A stretch of DNA of 64,000 bases from Pontibacter deserti (GCF_023630255.1 NZ_JALPRS010000001.1:2356001-2420000), one strand, 5' to 3'; positions 36,212 to 44,449 are shown, counted from the stretch's first letter. Notes: generated from the sequence alone by a model not told the origin. Translations and numbers: made by a program.

Positions 36212-38890
36212 ATGAGCACCTGGCACACACAATATACGGATGAGGTTCTTAAAGACCTTGGTACATCAATTAATGGACTGAGCAGGTCCGAAGCCAGTGA
36301 AAGGCTGAAAAAATATGGCTATAACGAGCTGCAGGAAAGAGCCGGTAAAAGCCCGCTGCGGATGCTGTGGGAGCAGTTCACGCAAACCATGGTGCTTATC
36401 CTAATCGTGGCCGCTATTATCTCTGCTTTTCTGGGTAAAAATATTGAAACGATAGCTATACTTGCCATTGTGGTGCTGTTTGGTGTATTGGGCTTTGTGC
36501 AGGAATACCGCGCCGAAAAAGCGATGGCCGCCTTAAAACGGATGGTAGTACCAACAATTAGAGCCCGTCGTGACGGCAAGGTACAGGAGCTTTCGGCAAG
36601 GGAGTTGGTGCCCGGCGATGTAGTGCTGCTGGAAGCCGGCAACGTGGTACCTGCCGATATGCGCGTACTGGAGAGTGCAAACCTGCGGGTGCAGGAAGCA
36701 GCGCTTACCGGCGAATCGGAAGCTGTAGAAAAAGAAACTGAAAGGTTCGAAAGTGAAGATCTGCCGCTCGGCGACCGCAAAAACATGGTTTACCTGGGTA
36801 CCAACGTGGCGTATGGCCGTGGCACGGCAGTGGTAACAGGCACCGGCATGCAGACCGAACTAGGCAAGATTGCAGATCTGTTACAGGAGGTAGAAGCCAA
36901 GCAAACGCCGCTGCAAAAGAAGCTGGACCAATTGGGCAAATTACTGGCTATACTTGGTTTTGTGGCCGCTGCGCTTATGCTGGTTATCGGGGTGCTGATA
37001 GGTGAACCCCTGGAAGATATGTTCCTGACTGCCGTGAGCTTAGCGGTTGCCGTGGTACCCGAAGGACTTCCGGCTGTAGTTACTATTACACTTGCCATTG
37101 GCGCTCAACGCATGCTCAAGCGGCAAGCCCTGATGCGTAAACTTCCGGCCGTTGAAACACTGGGCTCTGTTACCACCATCTGTTCCGATAAAACCGGCAC
37201 GCTTACTGAAAACAGAATGACAGTAACTTCTATAAGTTTACCGGATGAGCAGATCGAATTTACAGGCAACGGAAGTATAAAAGTACCTGAAAAAGCTGCG
37301 CTGGCTCTAACTATAGGCATGCTCTGCAACGACAGCATTATAAAATCGGAAAACGGAAACGAACCACAGGTGGTCGGTGACCCTACAGAAGGAGCACTGT
37401 TGCTAGCTGCAAACCGGGCCGGATTTGAAAAAGATATCCTGGAGCAACACCTGCCACGCGTGCACGAAGAACCTTTCGACTCTACCCGCAAGCGCATGAC
37501 CACGGTGCATCGGTTACTATCCGGTGGTTCTGAATTTCCGGGACTTAAACATCTTTCCCAAGCCTCCTACCTTGCCTGCACCAAAGGCGCCGTAGACAGC
37601 CTGCTTAAAATTACGGATCAGGTATGGGTAAACGGCCGGGCAGAGCAAATGACTACCAATTGGCACGAACGGTTGCTGGAAGTAAACAACCAACTTGCCC
37701 AGAACGGGATGCGAGTGCTGGGCATTGCTTTCCGAGAACTGCCGGAGCCCTATAACCACGGCAAACCGCTGGAGGAGAAGCTGACTTTTGTGGGCATGAT
37801 GGGCATTATTGACCCGCCCCGGGGTGCTGTTAAATCAGCGGTAGCAACATGTCGTAGTGCAGGAATACGACCAATCATGATTACCGGTGACCACCCACTC
37901 ACAGCCGCGGCCATTGCCAAAGAGCTACGCATTACCGAAAGTCCCGATGCCATAACAGGAGAAATGCTGAATAATATGTCGGAGGCTGAGCTGGAGGAGG
38001 CTGTATCAAAAGTATCAATCTATGCGCGGGTATCACCGGAAGATAAACTACGGATCGTGGAAATGCTGCAGAAAAATGGCGAAGTGGTGGCCATGACCGG
38101 TGATGGCGTGAACGACTCCCCTGCCCTGAAGACAGCGAATATTGGTGTGGCTATGGGTATAACCGGTACTGATGTGGCAAAAGAAGCATCTGACATGGTG
38201 CTGCTCGATGATAACTTTGCAACTATAGTTGCTGCCGTAGAAGAAGGCCGTGTGATCTATGATAACCTGATCCGGTTTGTAAAGTTCTCGCTGGGCGGTA
38301 ACCTGGGTAAAGTGCTGGTAATGCTGTGCGCACCGCTGATAGGTATAAACGTAGCCTTAAGCCCTCTTCAACTGCTCTGGCTAAACCTGCTGACTGACGG
38401 ATTGATGGGACTTGGCCTCGGAACAGAACCTGCTGAAGCCGATACCATGAAACGTCCGCCACGTGCGCCGGAACAGTCTGTACTTACAAGGAAGGATGTA
38501 ACACACGTTACGTGGTCTGGTATTCTGATCGCAGCTATAACGCTGGGTATGGGAGCTTTGTACTTCAACCCAACCAACCTACAGGACACCCGCTGGCAAA
38601 CCATGATTTTCGCTACCCTTGGCTTTACGCAGATAGGGCACGCACTCGGCCTTCGGGCTTACGGCCATTCCATCTTCTCACTCAGGTCAAACCCTTTAAT
38701 TATATTAATGGCTACACTCACTTTCCTGCTGCAGATAGCTGCGATTTATATACCATTTTTGGATACGTTCTTTGGGTTAACACCATTAAGTTTGCAGGAG
38801 CTAGGTCTTGCCATTGGTGCAGGTTTTGTTACACTGACAGCAGTACTGATTGAAACTTATCTGAGCAAGAAAAGGAGTACCAGCTTTTAG
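36212..38890 (+). CDS. P-type Ca2+-ATPase (P2A-like cation pump)
   Basis: An 892-residue ion-motive ATPase. The actuator domain has AALTGESEAV (TGES at 166-169). Helix 4 carries VVPEGLPAVV (PEGLP at 283-287), the calcium/manganese-binding motif of SERCA-type pumps. The phosphorylated Asp326 lies in CSDKTGTLTENRM. Nucleotide-binding residues follow, then the hinge MTGDGVNDSPALK. Helix 6 has LWLNLLTDGLMGLGLGTEP with the Asn/Asp ligands. About ten membrane helices are present. Function as a Ca2+ exporter is inferred from these motifs. It lies between the two shikimate-pathway loci, divergent from aroB. Confidence 0.93.
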   Translation: MSTWHTQYTDEVLKDLGTSINGLSRSEASERLKKYGYNELQERAGKSPLRMLWEQFTQTMVLILIVAAIISAFLGKNIETIAILAIVVLFGVLGFVQEYRAEKAMAALKRMVVPTIRARRDGKVQELSARELVPGDVVLLEAGNVVPADMRVLESANLRVQEAALTGESEAVEKETERFESEDLPLGDRKNMVYLGTNVAYGRGTAVVTGTGMQTELGKIADLLQEVEAKQTPLQKKLDQLGKLLAILGFVAAALMLVIGVLIGEPLEDMFLTAVSLAVAVVPEGLPAVVTITLAIGAQRMLKRQALMRKLPAVETLGSVTTICSDKTGTLTENRMTVTSISLPDEQIEFTGNGSIKVPEKAALALTIGMLCNDSIIKSENGNEPQVVGDPTEGALLLAANRAGFEKDILEQHLPRVHEEPFDSTRKRMTTVHRLLSGGSEFPGLKHLSQASYLACTKGAVDSLLKITDQVWVNGRAEQMTTNWHERLLEVNNQLAQNGMRVLGIAFRELPEPYNHGKPLEEKLTFVGMMGIIDPPRGAVKSAVATCRSAGIRPIMITGDHPLTAAAIAKELRITESPDAITGEMLNNMSEAELEEAVSKVSIYARVSPEDKLRIVEMLQKNGEVVAMTGDGVNDSPALKTANIGVAMGITGTDVAKEASDMVLLDDNFATIVAAVEEGRVIYDNLIRFVKFSLGGNLGKVLVMLCAPLIGINVALSPLQLLWLNLLTDGLMGLGLGTEPAEADTMKRPPRAPEQSVLTRKDVTHVTWSGILIAAITLGMGALYFNPTNLQDTRWQTMIFATLGFTQIGHALGLRAYGHSIFSLRSNPLIILMATLTFLLQIAAIYIPFLDTFFGLTPLSLQELGLAIGAGFVTLTAVLIETYLSKKRSTSF

Positions 38891-38903
38891 CAGGTATAAG
38901 CTA

Positions 38904-38942
38904 AAACTAAAAGAGAAGCCTTTAGGGCTTCTCTTTTAGTTT
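38904..38942. terminator. bidirectional terminator
   Basis: A perfect 17-bp stem (AAACTAAAAGAGAAGCC and complement) with a 5-nt loop, A-rich on one side and T-rich on the other. It serves the convergent P-type ATPase and DAHP synthase genes. The last stem base is also the first base of the latter's stop codon. Confidence 0.88.
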
Positions 38943-40033
38943 TATACTTCTTTTTTCATCACTTCTGTCTGCATCCGGATCGATTCTACGTGGATCAGCT
39001 TGTACAGCTCAGCTACAAATTTAGGGTTCATCCCGAGCTCTTCTGCCCACGCTGGCCGGCTTCTGAAAATTTCTTTCCAGCGGCTGATCTGTAGCACCTG
39101 CACGTTATTCTGTTTTTTATAGTGGCCAATCTGTTCCACCAGCTCCATCCTACGTGCTAATGCTCTTAATATCTGCTGGTCGGCTTCATCTATCTGCAAA
39201 CGCAGTTTTTCCGCACGGTTTACCAGCTCCTGATCGTCGTAAGTGGTTTTGCGTACCTGCAGCTTTTCCAGAATTTCCTGTAAACCGGCTGGAGTTACCT
39301 GTTGCTCTGCATCACTTAATGCATTGGCCGGGTCTGGGTGCGTTTCTATCATTACGCCATCATAGCCTAGGTCCAGCGCTTTTTGAGCTACCGGCAAAAG
39401 TAGCTCACGGTTACCGGCAATATGGCTGGGGTCAACTATAATCGGCAAGCTCCTGAACTTCGATTTCAATTCGATTGGTATTTGCCAGAACGGCACATTT
39501 CTGTACTTCGACTTTTCATAACTTGAGAAGCCACGGTGTATAGCTGCCACATCCGTAATTCCTGCATTATACACGCGCTCTAGTGCTCCAATCCACAAAG
39601 CCAGATCCGGGTTTACAGGGTTCTTAACCATAACAGGCACATTAGCCCCTTGTAAAGCATCAGCAATTTCCTGCACGGCAAAAGGGTTTACCGTAGTACG
39701 GGCACCAATCCACAGTACATCAATCTCCTGTTTCAGAGCCTCTTCTACGTGGCGGGCGGTGGCCACTTCAGTACTTACACGCATCCCCAGTTCGCGCTTC
39801 ACACGGCCCAGCCACTGCAGACCCTGTAATCCTATTCCTTCAAAAGTGTTTGGTCGTGAGCGTGGTTTCCAGATGCCGGCCCGAAACATATCTACCTGCT
39901 GTTCGCGTAAGGCTAAAGCCGTTTGCATTACCTGTTCTTCACTTTCAGCACTGCAAGGCCCGGCAATGATAATAGGCCGAGGTTCAGCACCGGTCAGTTG
40001 CCTGAAAAAATTATCTTCTTCCTTAAACTTCAT
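38942..40033 (-). CDS. bifunctional DAHP synthase / chorismate mutase
   Basis: A 363-residue fusion enzyme of the shikimate pathway. Residues 1-260 are a type I-beta DAHP synthase that condenses phosphoenolpyruvate and erythrose-4-phosphate: IIIAGPCSAESEEQVMQTAL, FRAGIWKPRSRPNTFEG, DVLWIGARTTVNPFAVQE and IVDPSHIAGNRELL are all standard. Residues about 270-360 are an AroQ-class chorismate mutase (LRLQIDEADQQILRALARRM and the helix ending HVESIRMQTEV). The fused mutase usually gives allosteric control by chorismate or prephenate. A TACCTTTG box at 40052-40059 may be its -7 element. Confidence 0.95.
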   Translation of the reverse strand: MKFKEEDNFFRQLTGAEPRPIIIAGPCSAESEEQVMQTALALREQQVDMFRAGIWKPRSRPNTFEGIGLQGLQWLGRVKRELGMRVSTEVATARHVEEALKQEIDVLWIGARTTVNPFAVQEIADALQGANVPVMVKNPVNPDLALWIGALERVYNAGITDVAAIHRGFSSYEKSKYRNVPFWQIPIELKSKFRSLPIIVDPSHIAGNRELLLPVAQKALDLGYDGVMIETHPDPANALSDAEQQVTPAGLQEILEKLQVRKTTYDDQELVNRAEKLRLQIDEADQQILRALARRMELVEQIGHYKKQNNVQVLQISRWKEIFRSRPAWAEELGMNPKFVAELYKLIHVESIRMQTEVMKKEV

Positions 40034-40144
40034 CTATTAAAACTCTTATTGCAAAGGTAGTGCAAATAGAACAGCAAAGTATAAAACTAGTTTAAAAGCC
40101 CGCTGCTGTGCAGGTTATACCTGTAAATCTTACATAAAAACAAG

Positions 40145-40174
40145 TTGATAACTGTGCCTGATGCACTATCTTTG
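40145..40174 (+). promoter_or_regulatory. Bacteroidetes-type promoter for proline dehydrogenase
   Basis: TTG at 40145-40147, exactly 19 bp, then TATCTTTG at 40167-40174. This is the consensus of the phylum's primary sigma factor. It shows that the in-frame TTG at 40145 is the -33 box and that translation starts at the ATG at 40196. Confidence 0.75.
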
Positions 40175-40195
40175 TGCTGTATTACAAAACAACAC

Positions 40196-41383
40196 ATGAA
40201 CCCTGTTTCAAACGTATCATTCGACGACACCGCCGTCGCTTTTTCATCCAAGTCTGATGCCGAGCTGTACAAAATGTACCTGTTGTTCAAGACGATGAAC
40301 AACAATACGCTGGTAAAAGTTGGCGGTAAGCTTTTAAATACAGCCATTAACCTGCACCTGCCAGTTAAGCTTATTATAAAGCCAACGGTGTTCAGCCATT
40401 TTTGCGGTGGCGAAACCATAGAAGAATCAGAGCGTGCCATTAAGCAGTTAAGCGCCTATAACATCGGAACTATACTGGATTACTCGGTAGAAGGCGAAGG
40501 AAACGAAAAAAGCTTTGACGCAACTTTGACTGAGCTTTTGAGAACGGTAGAGAAAGCCCGTGGCAATAAAGCTATTCCTTTTTCAGTATTTAAAGTTACA
40601 GGCCTGATAGATATAAAACTGCTGGAAAAAGTACAGAGCGGCGCCCAACTTACTGCTGCCGAACAAACTGCTTTTGCCCGCGGCCGTGAACGCGTAAACA
40701 CTATCTGCAAAAGATGCTTTGAAGCCGATGTACGCGTGTTTGTGGATGCCGAAGAAAGCTGGATACAGGATACGATAGATAACCTGACCTATGAGATGAT
40801 GGAGCTCTATAATAAAGAGAAAGCCATTGTTTACAATACCTACCAACTATACCGCCACGACAGATTGGATGTGCTGAAGCGCGACTATGAAAATGCCGTA
40901 GCTAAAAATTATTACCTGGGTGGTAAACTGGTACGTGGTGCTTATATGGAGAAAGAGCGCAAGCGCGCTTCCGAAGCTGGATACCAAAGCCCTATCAATC
41001 CAACAAAGAATGCATCAGATGAGTTGTTTGATAATGCCGTTCGTTTCTGTGTAGAGCATATAGACAGAATTGCATTATGCGCCGGCACCCACAACGAGCA
41101 AAGCTGTTACCTGCTAATGGAGCTGATGAATAAGTATAACATTGCCCGTAACGATGAGCGGATATACTTTGCCCAGCTGTTCGGCATGAGCGATAACCTA
41201 TCTTATAACCTGGCAAATGCAGGTTACAATGTAGCCAAGTATGTACCTTATGGCCCGGTAAGAGAAGTAATGCCATACCTGCTGCGCCGTGCCAACGAAA
41301 ACACTGCCATTGCCGGCCAGAGCAGCCGCGAGTTTACGCTCATCAACAAAGAGATGCAGCGTCGCAAAAAATTCAAAAGCTAA
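40196..41383 (+). CDS. proline dehydrogenase
   Basis: A 395-residue FAD enzyme oxidising L-proline to pyrroline-5-carboxylate, the first step of proline use; in Bacteroidetes it is a separate protein from the P5C dehydrogenase. Characteristic regions of the (beta/alpha)8 barrel are seen: ILDYSVEGEG, VFVDAEESWIQD, YNTYQLYRHDRLDVL, KLVRGAYMEKER, and near the end YVPYGPVREVMPYLLRRANE, which holds the substrate-binding Arg pair. The ATG start at 40196 is fixed by the promoter immediately upstream. It is monocistronic. Confidence 0.94.
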   Translation: MNPVSNVSFDDTAVAFSSKSDAELYKMYLLFKTMNNNTLVKVGGKLLNTAINLHLPVKLIIKPTVFSHFCGGETIEESERAIKQLSAYNIGTILDYSVEGEGNEKSFDATLTELLRTVEKARGNKAIPFSVFKVTGLIDIKLLEKVQSGAQLTAAEQTAFARGRERVNTICKRCFEADVRVFVDAEESWIQDTIDNLTYEMMELYNKEKAIVYNTYQLYRHDRLDVLKRDYENAVAKNYYLGGKLVRGAYMEKERKRASEAGYQSPINPTKNASDELFDNAVRFCVEHIDRIALCAGTHNEQSCYLLMELMNKYNIARNDERIYFAQLFGMSDNLSYNLANAGYNVAKYVPYGPVREVMPYLLRRANENTAIAGQSSREFTLINKEMQRRKKFKS

Positions 41384-41432
41384 TTTCTTATTCCGGAAGG
41401 CCAGGTTTAATTTTTGAGTAGGCCTGAAAAAA

Positions 41433-41470
41433 TAAGAAGTCCCCCGCACCGTAGTACAGGGGACTTCTTA
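41433..41470. terminator. bidirectional terminator
   Basis: A 12-bp stem TAAGAAGTCCCC / GGGGACTTCTTA with a 14-nt loop. It lies between the convergent proline dehydrogenase and Thr/Glu-rich lipoprotein genes. Confidence 0.75.
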
Positions 41471-41515
41471 TGTGTTTTTAGAACTATAAATGTTAACCTA
41501 AAGTTCTGAGGTCAA

Positions 41516-41716
41516 TTACTGAACAGTAGTAGTAGTGTCAGTAGTAGTAGCAGTAGTATCTACTGTAGTTGCAGCAGTATCAACTGTAGTTTCTTCAATT
41601 GTAGTCTCTTCAGTAGTCTCAGTAGTAGTTTCTTCAGTAGTTGCTTCTTTGTTTTCGCAAGCAGAGAAAGTAACAAGAGCGAAAGCTACAACAGCGAATT
41701 TGAATAAATTTTTCAT
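41516..41716 (-). CDS. Thr/Glu-rich small lipoprotein
   Basis: A 66-residue protein from the ATG at 41714-41716. It has a lipoprotein signal (KNLFKFAVVAFALVTFSAC) with lipid-carrying Cys in TFSAC. The mature chain of about 47 residues is almost only Thr, Glu, Asp, Val and Ala (ETTTETTEETTIEETT and similar), so it should be disordered and acidic. An upstream in-frame codon at 41761 lies within the -10 element of a candidate ECF promoter (41757-41786) and is rejected. The gene is divergent from the ECF sigma factor gene, and both have the same promoter motif. Function unknown. Confidence 0.75.
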   Translation of the reverse strand: MKNLFKFAVVAFALVTFSACENKEATTEETTTETTEETTIEETTVDTAATTVDTTATTTDTTTTVQ

Positions 41717-41756
41717 TTTGTGTTTGTAATTAAGTGTTTTGGTTTCGATTTTGAAC

Positions 41757-41786
41757 TTCATACCAGAAATGCACAGAGGTAACCCA
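41757..41786 (-). promoter_or_regulatory. candidate ECF-sigma promoter, lipoprotein side
   Basis: On the minus strand TGGGTTAC (41779-41786), 15 bp, then GTATGAA (41757-41763). It matches the plus-strand element at 41819-41848 at all 14 positions of TGGGTTAC-N15-GTATnAA while the spacers differ. Transcription would start about 35 nt before the lipoprotein ATG. Confidence 0.6.
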
Positions 41787-41818
41787 CTTCAGAAAAAAAA
41801 TTTTAAAATATTTTTTGA

Positions 41819-41848
41819 TGGGTTACTATAACCACAAAAGCGTATTAA
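41819..41848 (+). promoter_or_regulatory. candidate ECF-sigma promoter, sigma operon side
   Basis: TGGGTTAC (41819-41826), 15 bp, then GTATTAA (41842-41848), directly upstream of the sigma factor ATG at 41861. It is the mirror partner of the element at 41757-41786 and suggests autoregulation. The 32 bp between the two -35 boxes are nearly pure A/T. Confidence 0.6.
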
Positions 41849-41860
41849 AACCAGAGCGGA

Positions 41861-42433
41861 ATGAAGAAAGGTTTGTATGAGACGGATGAGGCGATAATAG
41901 CAGGTATCCGATCCGGAGACGATCGGGCTTTGACTTATCTGTACAAACTCCACTTCCCGATGATTTCTCATTTTATACTTAGCAATAGCGGAACCGACGA
42001 CGAGGCTAAAGATATTTATCAGGAAGGCGTAATTGTTTTTTACGAAAAGATAAAGTCTGATAGCCTGGAGCTTACCTGCCAGATAAAGACATACTTATAC
42101 TCTGTATGCCGCAGGCTCTGGCTTAAAAGGTTAGCTGAAAAAGGCCGCTTCGCCACTAAAGTGGATGATGCCGAGAACTACCTGATGCTGGAAGAAGATG
42201 CCCCGCAGCAGGAAGAAAATGAACGAAGATTCGGGGTGATGGAAGATGCCATGAACCAATTAGGGGAACCTTGCAAAACACTTCTGGAAGATTATTACAT
42301 CCGGATGCAGAACATGCAGGACATTACCGACAGGTTTGGCTACACCAATACCGACACCGCCAAAAACCAGAAGTATAAATGCCTGCAGCGGCTTAAGAAA
42401 TTATTTTTTGCTGCTTACCAGGCAGAAGTATAG
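41861..42433 (+). CDS. ECF-type RNA polymerase sigma factor
   Basis: A 190-residue sigma-70 family factor with only regions 2 and 4. Region 2 covers about residues 8-85 (IAGIRSGDDRALTYLYKLHF, DEAKDIYQEGVIVFYEKI, IKTYLYSVCRRLWLKRL). Region 4 covers about 125-185 with the helix-turn-helix MQDITDRFGYTNTDTAKNQ followed by KYKCLQRLKKLFF. It is the first gene of a two-gene operon with a membrane anti-sigma/protease fusion 53 bp downstream, closed by the terminator at 43593-43634. Its own promoter carries the same motif as the divergent lipoprotein gene, which fits autoregulation. Confidence 0.92.
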   Translation: MKKGLYETDEAIIAGIRSGDDRALTYLYKLHFPMISHFILSNSGTDDEAKDIYQEGVIVFYEKIKSDSLELTCQIKTYLYSVCRRLWLKRLAEKGRFATKVDDAENYLMLEEDAPQQEENERRFGVMEDAMNQLGEPCKTLLEDYYIRMQNMQDITDRFGYTNTDTAKNQKYKCLQRLKKLFFAAYQAEV

Positions 42434-42486
42434 GCTGGCAAAGTAAGAATTAGTACGCCTGTGACAGGCAAAAGTATAGAGCAGAG

Positions 42487-43569
42487 ATGGAATACCTGAT
42501 GTACGAACAAATAGAGCGGTACCTTTCCGGCAAAATGGTTGATGATGAAAAAGCAGCTTTCGAAGCGCTGATTCAGACAGACCTGCGGCTGGCTGAGCAA
42601 GTGAAAGAGCACCGAACTTTGCTGCAGGCCATGCAGCAATATGGTCAGCGCCAGGAGCTACGCAGCAAATTGAACTCCATTCACTCTAAGATGGAAGCCG
42701 AAGCTACTCACGTAGAACTTCCGATGTGGCGCGTATTCTGGAACCGCCATGCACAAACTATGGCTGTAGCTGCCAGCATTTCTTTATTATCTGTGTTTGG
42801 CACACTTTGGACCGTAGAGCAATTAAAAGCACCCGCACAGCAGCAAACTGCCCGTTACGTAGAGCTTCGCCGTGAAGTTGATAAGCTGAAAAAAGCACAG
42901 ACGGCTATTATTAAAGATATTAACAATACTACCAAGCCTGCTCCACGCCCTGCCCGTTTTAGCGGTACTGGTTTTGCCCTTAGCGCGAATGGTTACCTGG
43001 TTACCAGTTCGCACGTAGTGGAGGGCGCCGACTCCATCATGATCGAAAACACATCAGGAGCAAAGTATAAAGTAAGCGAAGTATACCGCGACCAGACCCA
43101 CGATTTGTCTATACTTAAAATAGAAGATCCGACCTTTGAAGGCTTTGGTAAATTACCTTATACTTTCAAAACTGCTGAATCTGATCTGGGCGAGATGGTT
43201 TATACCTTAGGCTATCCGCGCGAAGATGTAGTTTTTGGAGAAGGCTCACTTAGCTCTACTTCCGGTTTTGAAGGAGATACTACAGCTTACCAGATATCTA
43301 TACCGCTTAACCCTGGAAACAGCGGCGGCCCTTTACTGGATGACAAAGGTAATCTGATCGGTGTGATCAGCGGAAAGCAGGCAGGTCAGGAAGGTGCAGC
43401 CTTTGCTATTAAATCGGCTTACCTGTTACAGCTGATGAGCGAGTTACCGTTAGCCACTACCCTTTCGCCTTTATCGTTACCGAAACACAACACACTGGCC
43501 GGCAACAGCAGACCACAGCAACTCAAAAAACTTAAAGACTTTGTGTTTGTAGTGAAAGTATATAATTAG
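42487..43569 (+). CDS. membrane protein fusing anti-sigma-like domain to HtrA-type serine protease
   Basis: A 360-residue single-pass membrane protein. Residues 1-85 (YEQIERYLSGKMVDDEKAAF, EALIQTDLRLAEQV) look like the zinc-free anti-sigma domain common in Bacteroidetes and would be cytosolic. A membrane helix spans about 90-109. A coiled coil (about 118-147) leads into a trypsin-like S1C protease domain (about 157-335) with the triad His176 (VTSSHVVEG), Asp206 (THDLSILKI) and Ser279 (NPGNSGGPL). There is no PDZ domain. It is encoded directly after an ECF sigma factor. The likely role is to hold the sigma factor and release it by regulated proteolysis; this is inference. Confidence 0.85.
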   Translation: MEYLMYEQIERYLSGKMVDDEKAAFEALIQTDLRLAEQVKEHRTLLQAMQQYGQRQELRSKLNSIHSKMEAEATHVELPMWRVFWNRHAQTMAVAASISLLSVFGTLWTVEQLKAPAQQQTARYVELRREVDKLKKAQTAIIKDINNTTKPAPRPARFSGTGFALSANGYLVTSSHVVEGADSIMIENTSGAKYKVSEVYRDQTHDLSILKIEDPTFEGFGKLPYTFKTAESDLGEMVYTLGYPREDVVFGEGSLSSTSGFEGDTTAYQISIPLNPGNSGGPLLDDKGNLIGVISGKQAGQEGAAFAIKSAYLLQLMSELPLATTLSPLSLPKHNTLAGNSRPQQLKKLKDFVFVVKVYN

Positions 43570-43592
43570 GAAGCTGATCGACATAAATATTT

Positions 43593-43634
43593 AGTATAAG
43601 GCCTGTGTAGCAAAAACTACACAGGCCTTATACT
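43593..43634 (+). terminator. intrinsic terminator of ECF sigma operon
   Basis: A perfect 18-bp stem AGTATAAGGCCTGTGTAG and complement, loop CAAAAA, followed by a T-rich stretch. It lies 24 bp after the protease stop codon. Confidence 0.9.
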
Positions 43635-43721
43635 TTATAAACCTAACATTTTCAGATGCAGGCAGTTAAATAATAGTTAAGATGATCTTTGTGATCAGGG
43701 TGTGAACTAAATTTTAAAGCT

Positions 43722-44384
43722 ATGAGAGAGAGAATGTTAAATCCGATTGCTGCTTTGGCGGTAACATCTTGCATAATGTTGTTTGGCTGCGCTGGCTCCG
43801 ATACTACAGATAGCAGCACAACAGACACAACCATGAGCGAAACCCAGACAATGGAAGGCGATGTGGCAGCAGAGGATGCAGGAATGGAAGCTGAAGCCGA
43901 GATCAACTACGATGACATGTTTGAGACAATGGGCAATACAAAGCAATATGATGTTGTTGCCTTAGCCAACTCTAATCAAAACCTATCTACTTTCGTGTCG
44001 CTTCTGGAAAAAGCTGAGATTGAAGATGTATTGAAATCCGGAGGTCCTTTTACTGTTTTTATACCTACCAATAATGCATTTAATAAGTTAAGTAAAGAAC
44101 AGCTGAATACATTAACAGACCCTAAAAATAAGGTACAGCTCGTACAGGTATTGCAAGCTCACATTATACCGTCTAAAGTATATGCGGCCGACTTTAAAGA
44201 TGCCCAAACTATAAAAACGGCAGAAGGCAACATAATTAACGTGCTGGTAGAGCCAAACAATAATGTAACTATAGGCGGTGCCAGAATTGTTAAGCCCAAT
44301 GTAGAGGTATCGAATGGTGTGGTACACATTGTAGATAATGTAGTAACAGCCAGCAACGCTGATGGTGGCTTGATTGACAGATAG
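43722..44384 (+). CDS. fasciclin-domain lipoprotein
   Basis: A 220-residue lipoprotein. The signal ends in the lipobox LFGC (Cys23). A Ser/Thr/Asp/Glu-rich linker follows (about 24-70), then one fasciclin (FAS1) domain (about 75-215) with the H1 region ALANSNQNLSTFVSLLEKA and GPFTVFIPTNNAFNKL, and the H2-like region NVEVSNGVVHIVDNVV. FAS1 domains mediate adhesion or protein contact. It is a monocistronic gene between two terminators. Small FAS1 proteins are frequent in Bacteroidetes; a stress link is suggested only by its neighbours. Confidence 0.93.
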   Translation: MRERMLNPIAALAVTSCIMLFGCAGSDTTDSSTTDTTMSETQTMEGDVAAEDAGMEAEAEINYDDMFETMGNTKQYDVVALANSNQNLSTFVSLLEKAEIEDVLKSGGPFTVFIPTNNAFNKLSKEQLNTLTDPKNKVQLVQVLQAHIIPSKVYAADFKDAQTIKTAEGNIINVLVEPNNNVTIGGARIVKPNVEVSNGVVHIVDNVVTASNADGGLIDR

Positions 44385-44404
44385 TTCTTGATACAAAGGC
44401 TGAG

Positions 44405-44449
44405 AAGGCAGGAAACTACTTGTATTTTAAGTGATCAGTTTCCTGCCTT
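44405..44449 (+). terminator. intrinsic terminator
   Basis: A 13-bp stem AAGGCAGGAAACT / AGTTTCCTGCCTT with a 19-nt loop that can pair further (ACTT/AAGT), then a T-rich tract. Confidence 0.85.

Noticed and set aside
40145-40195. N-terminal extension of proline dehydrogenase from a TTG start
   Set aside because: The TTG is the -33 box of a consensus promoter, with TATCTTTG 19 bp later; the ATG at 40196 is the start.
41535-41729. Val/Ser-rich open frame opposite the lipoprotein gene
   Set aside because: It is the mirror of the Thr/Glu repeats on the other strand; the lipoprotein has a real signal peptide and lipobox.
41717-41761. 15-residue extension of the Thr/Glu-rich lipoprotein
   Set aside because: It would place the start codon within the -10 box of the candidate promoter and put charged residues before the lipoprotein signal.
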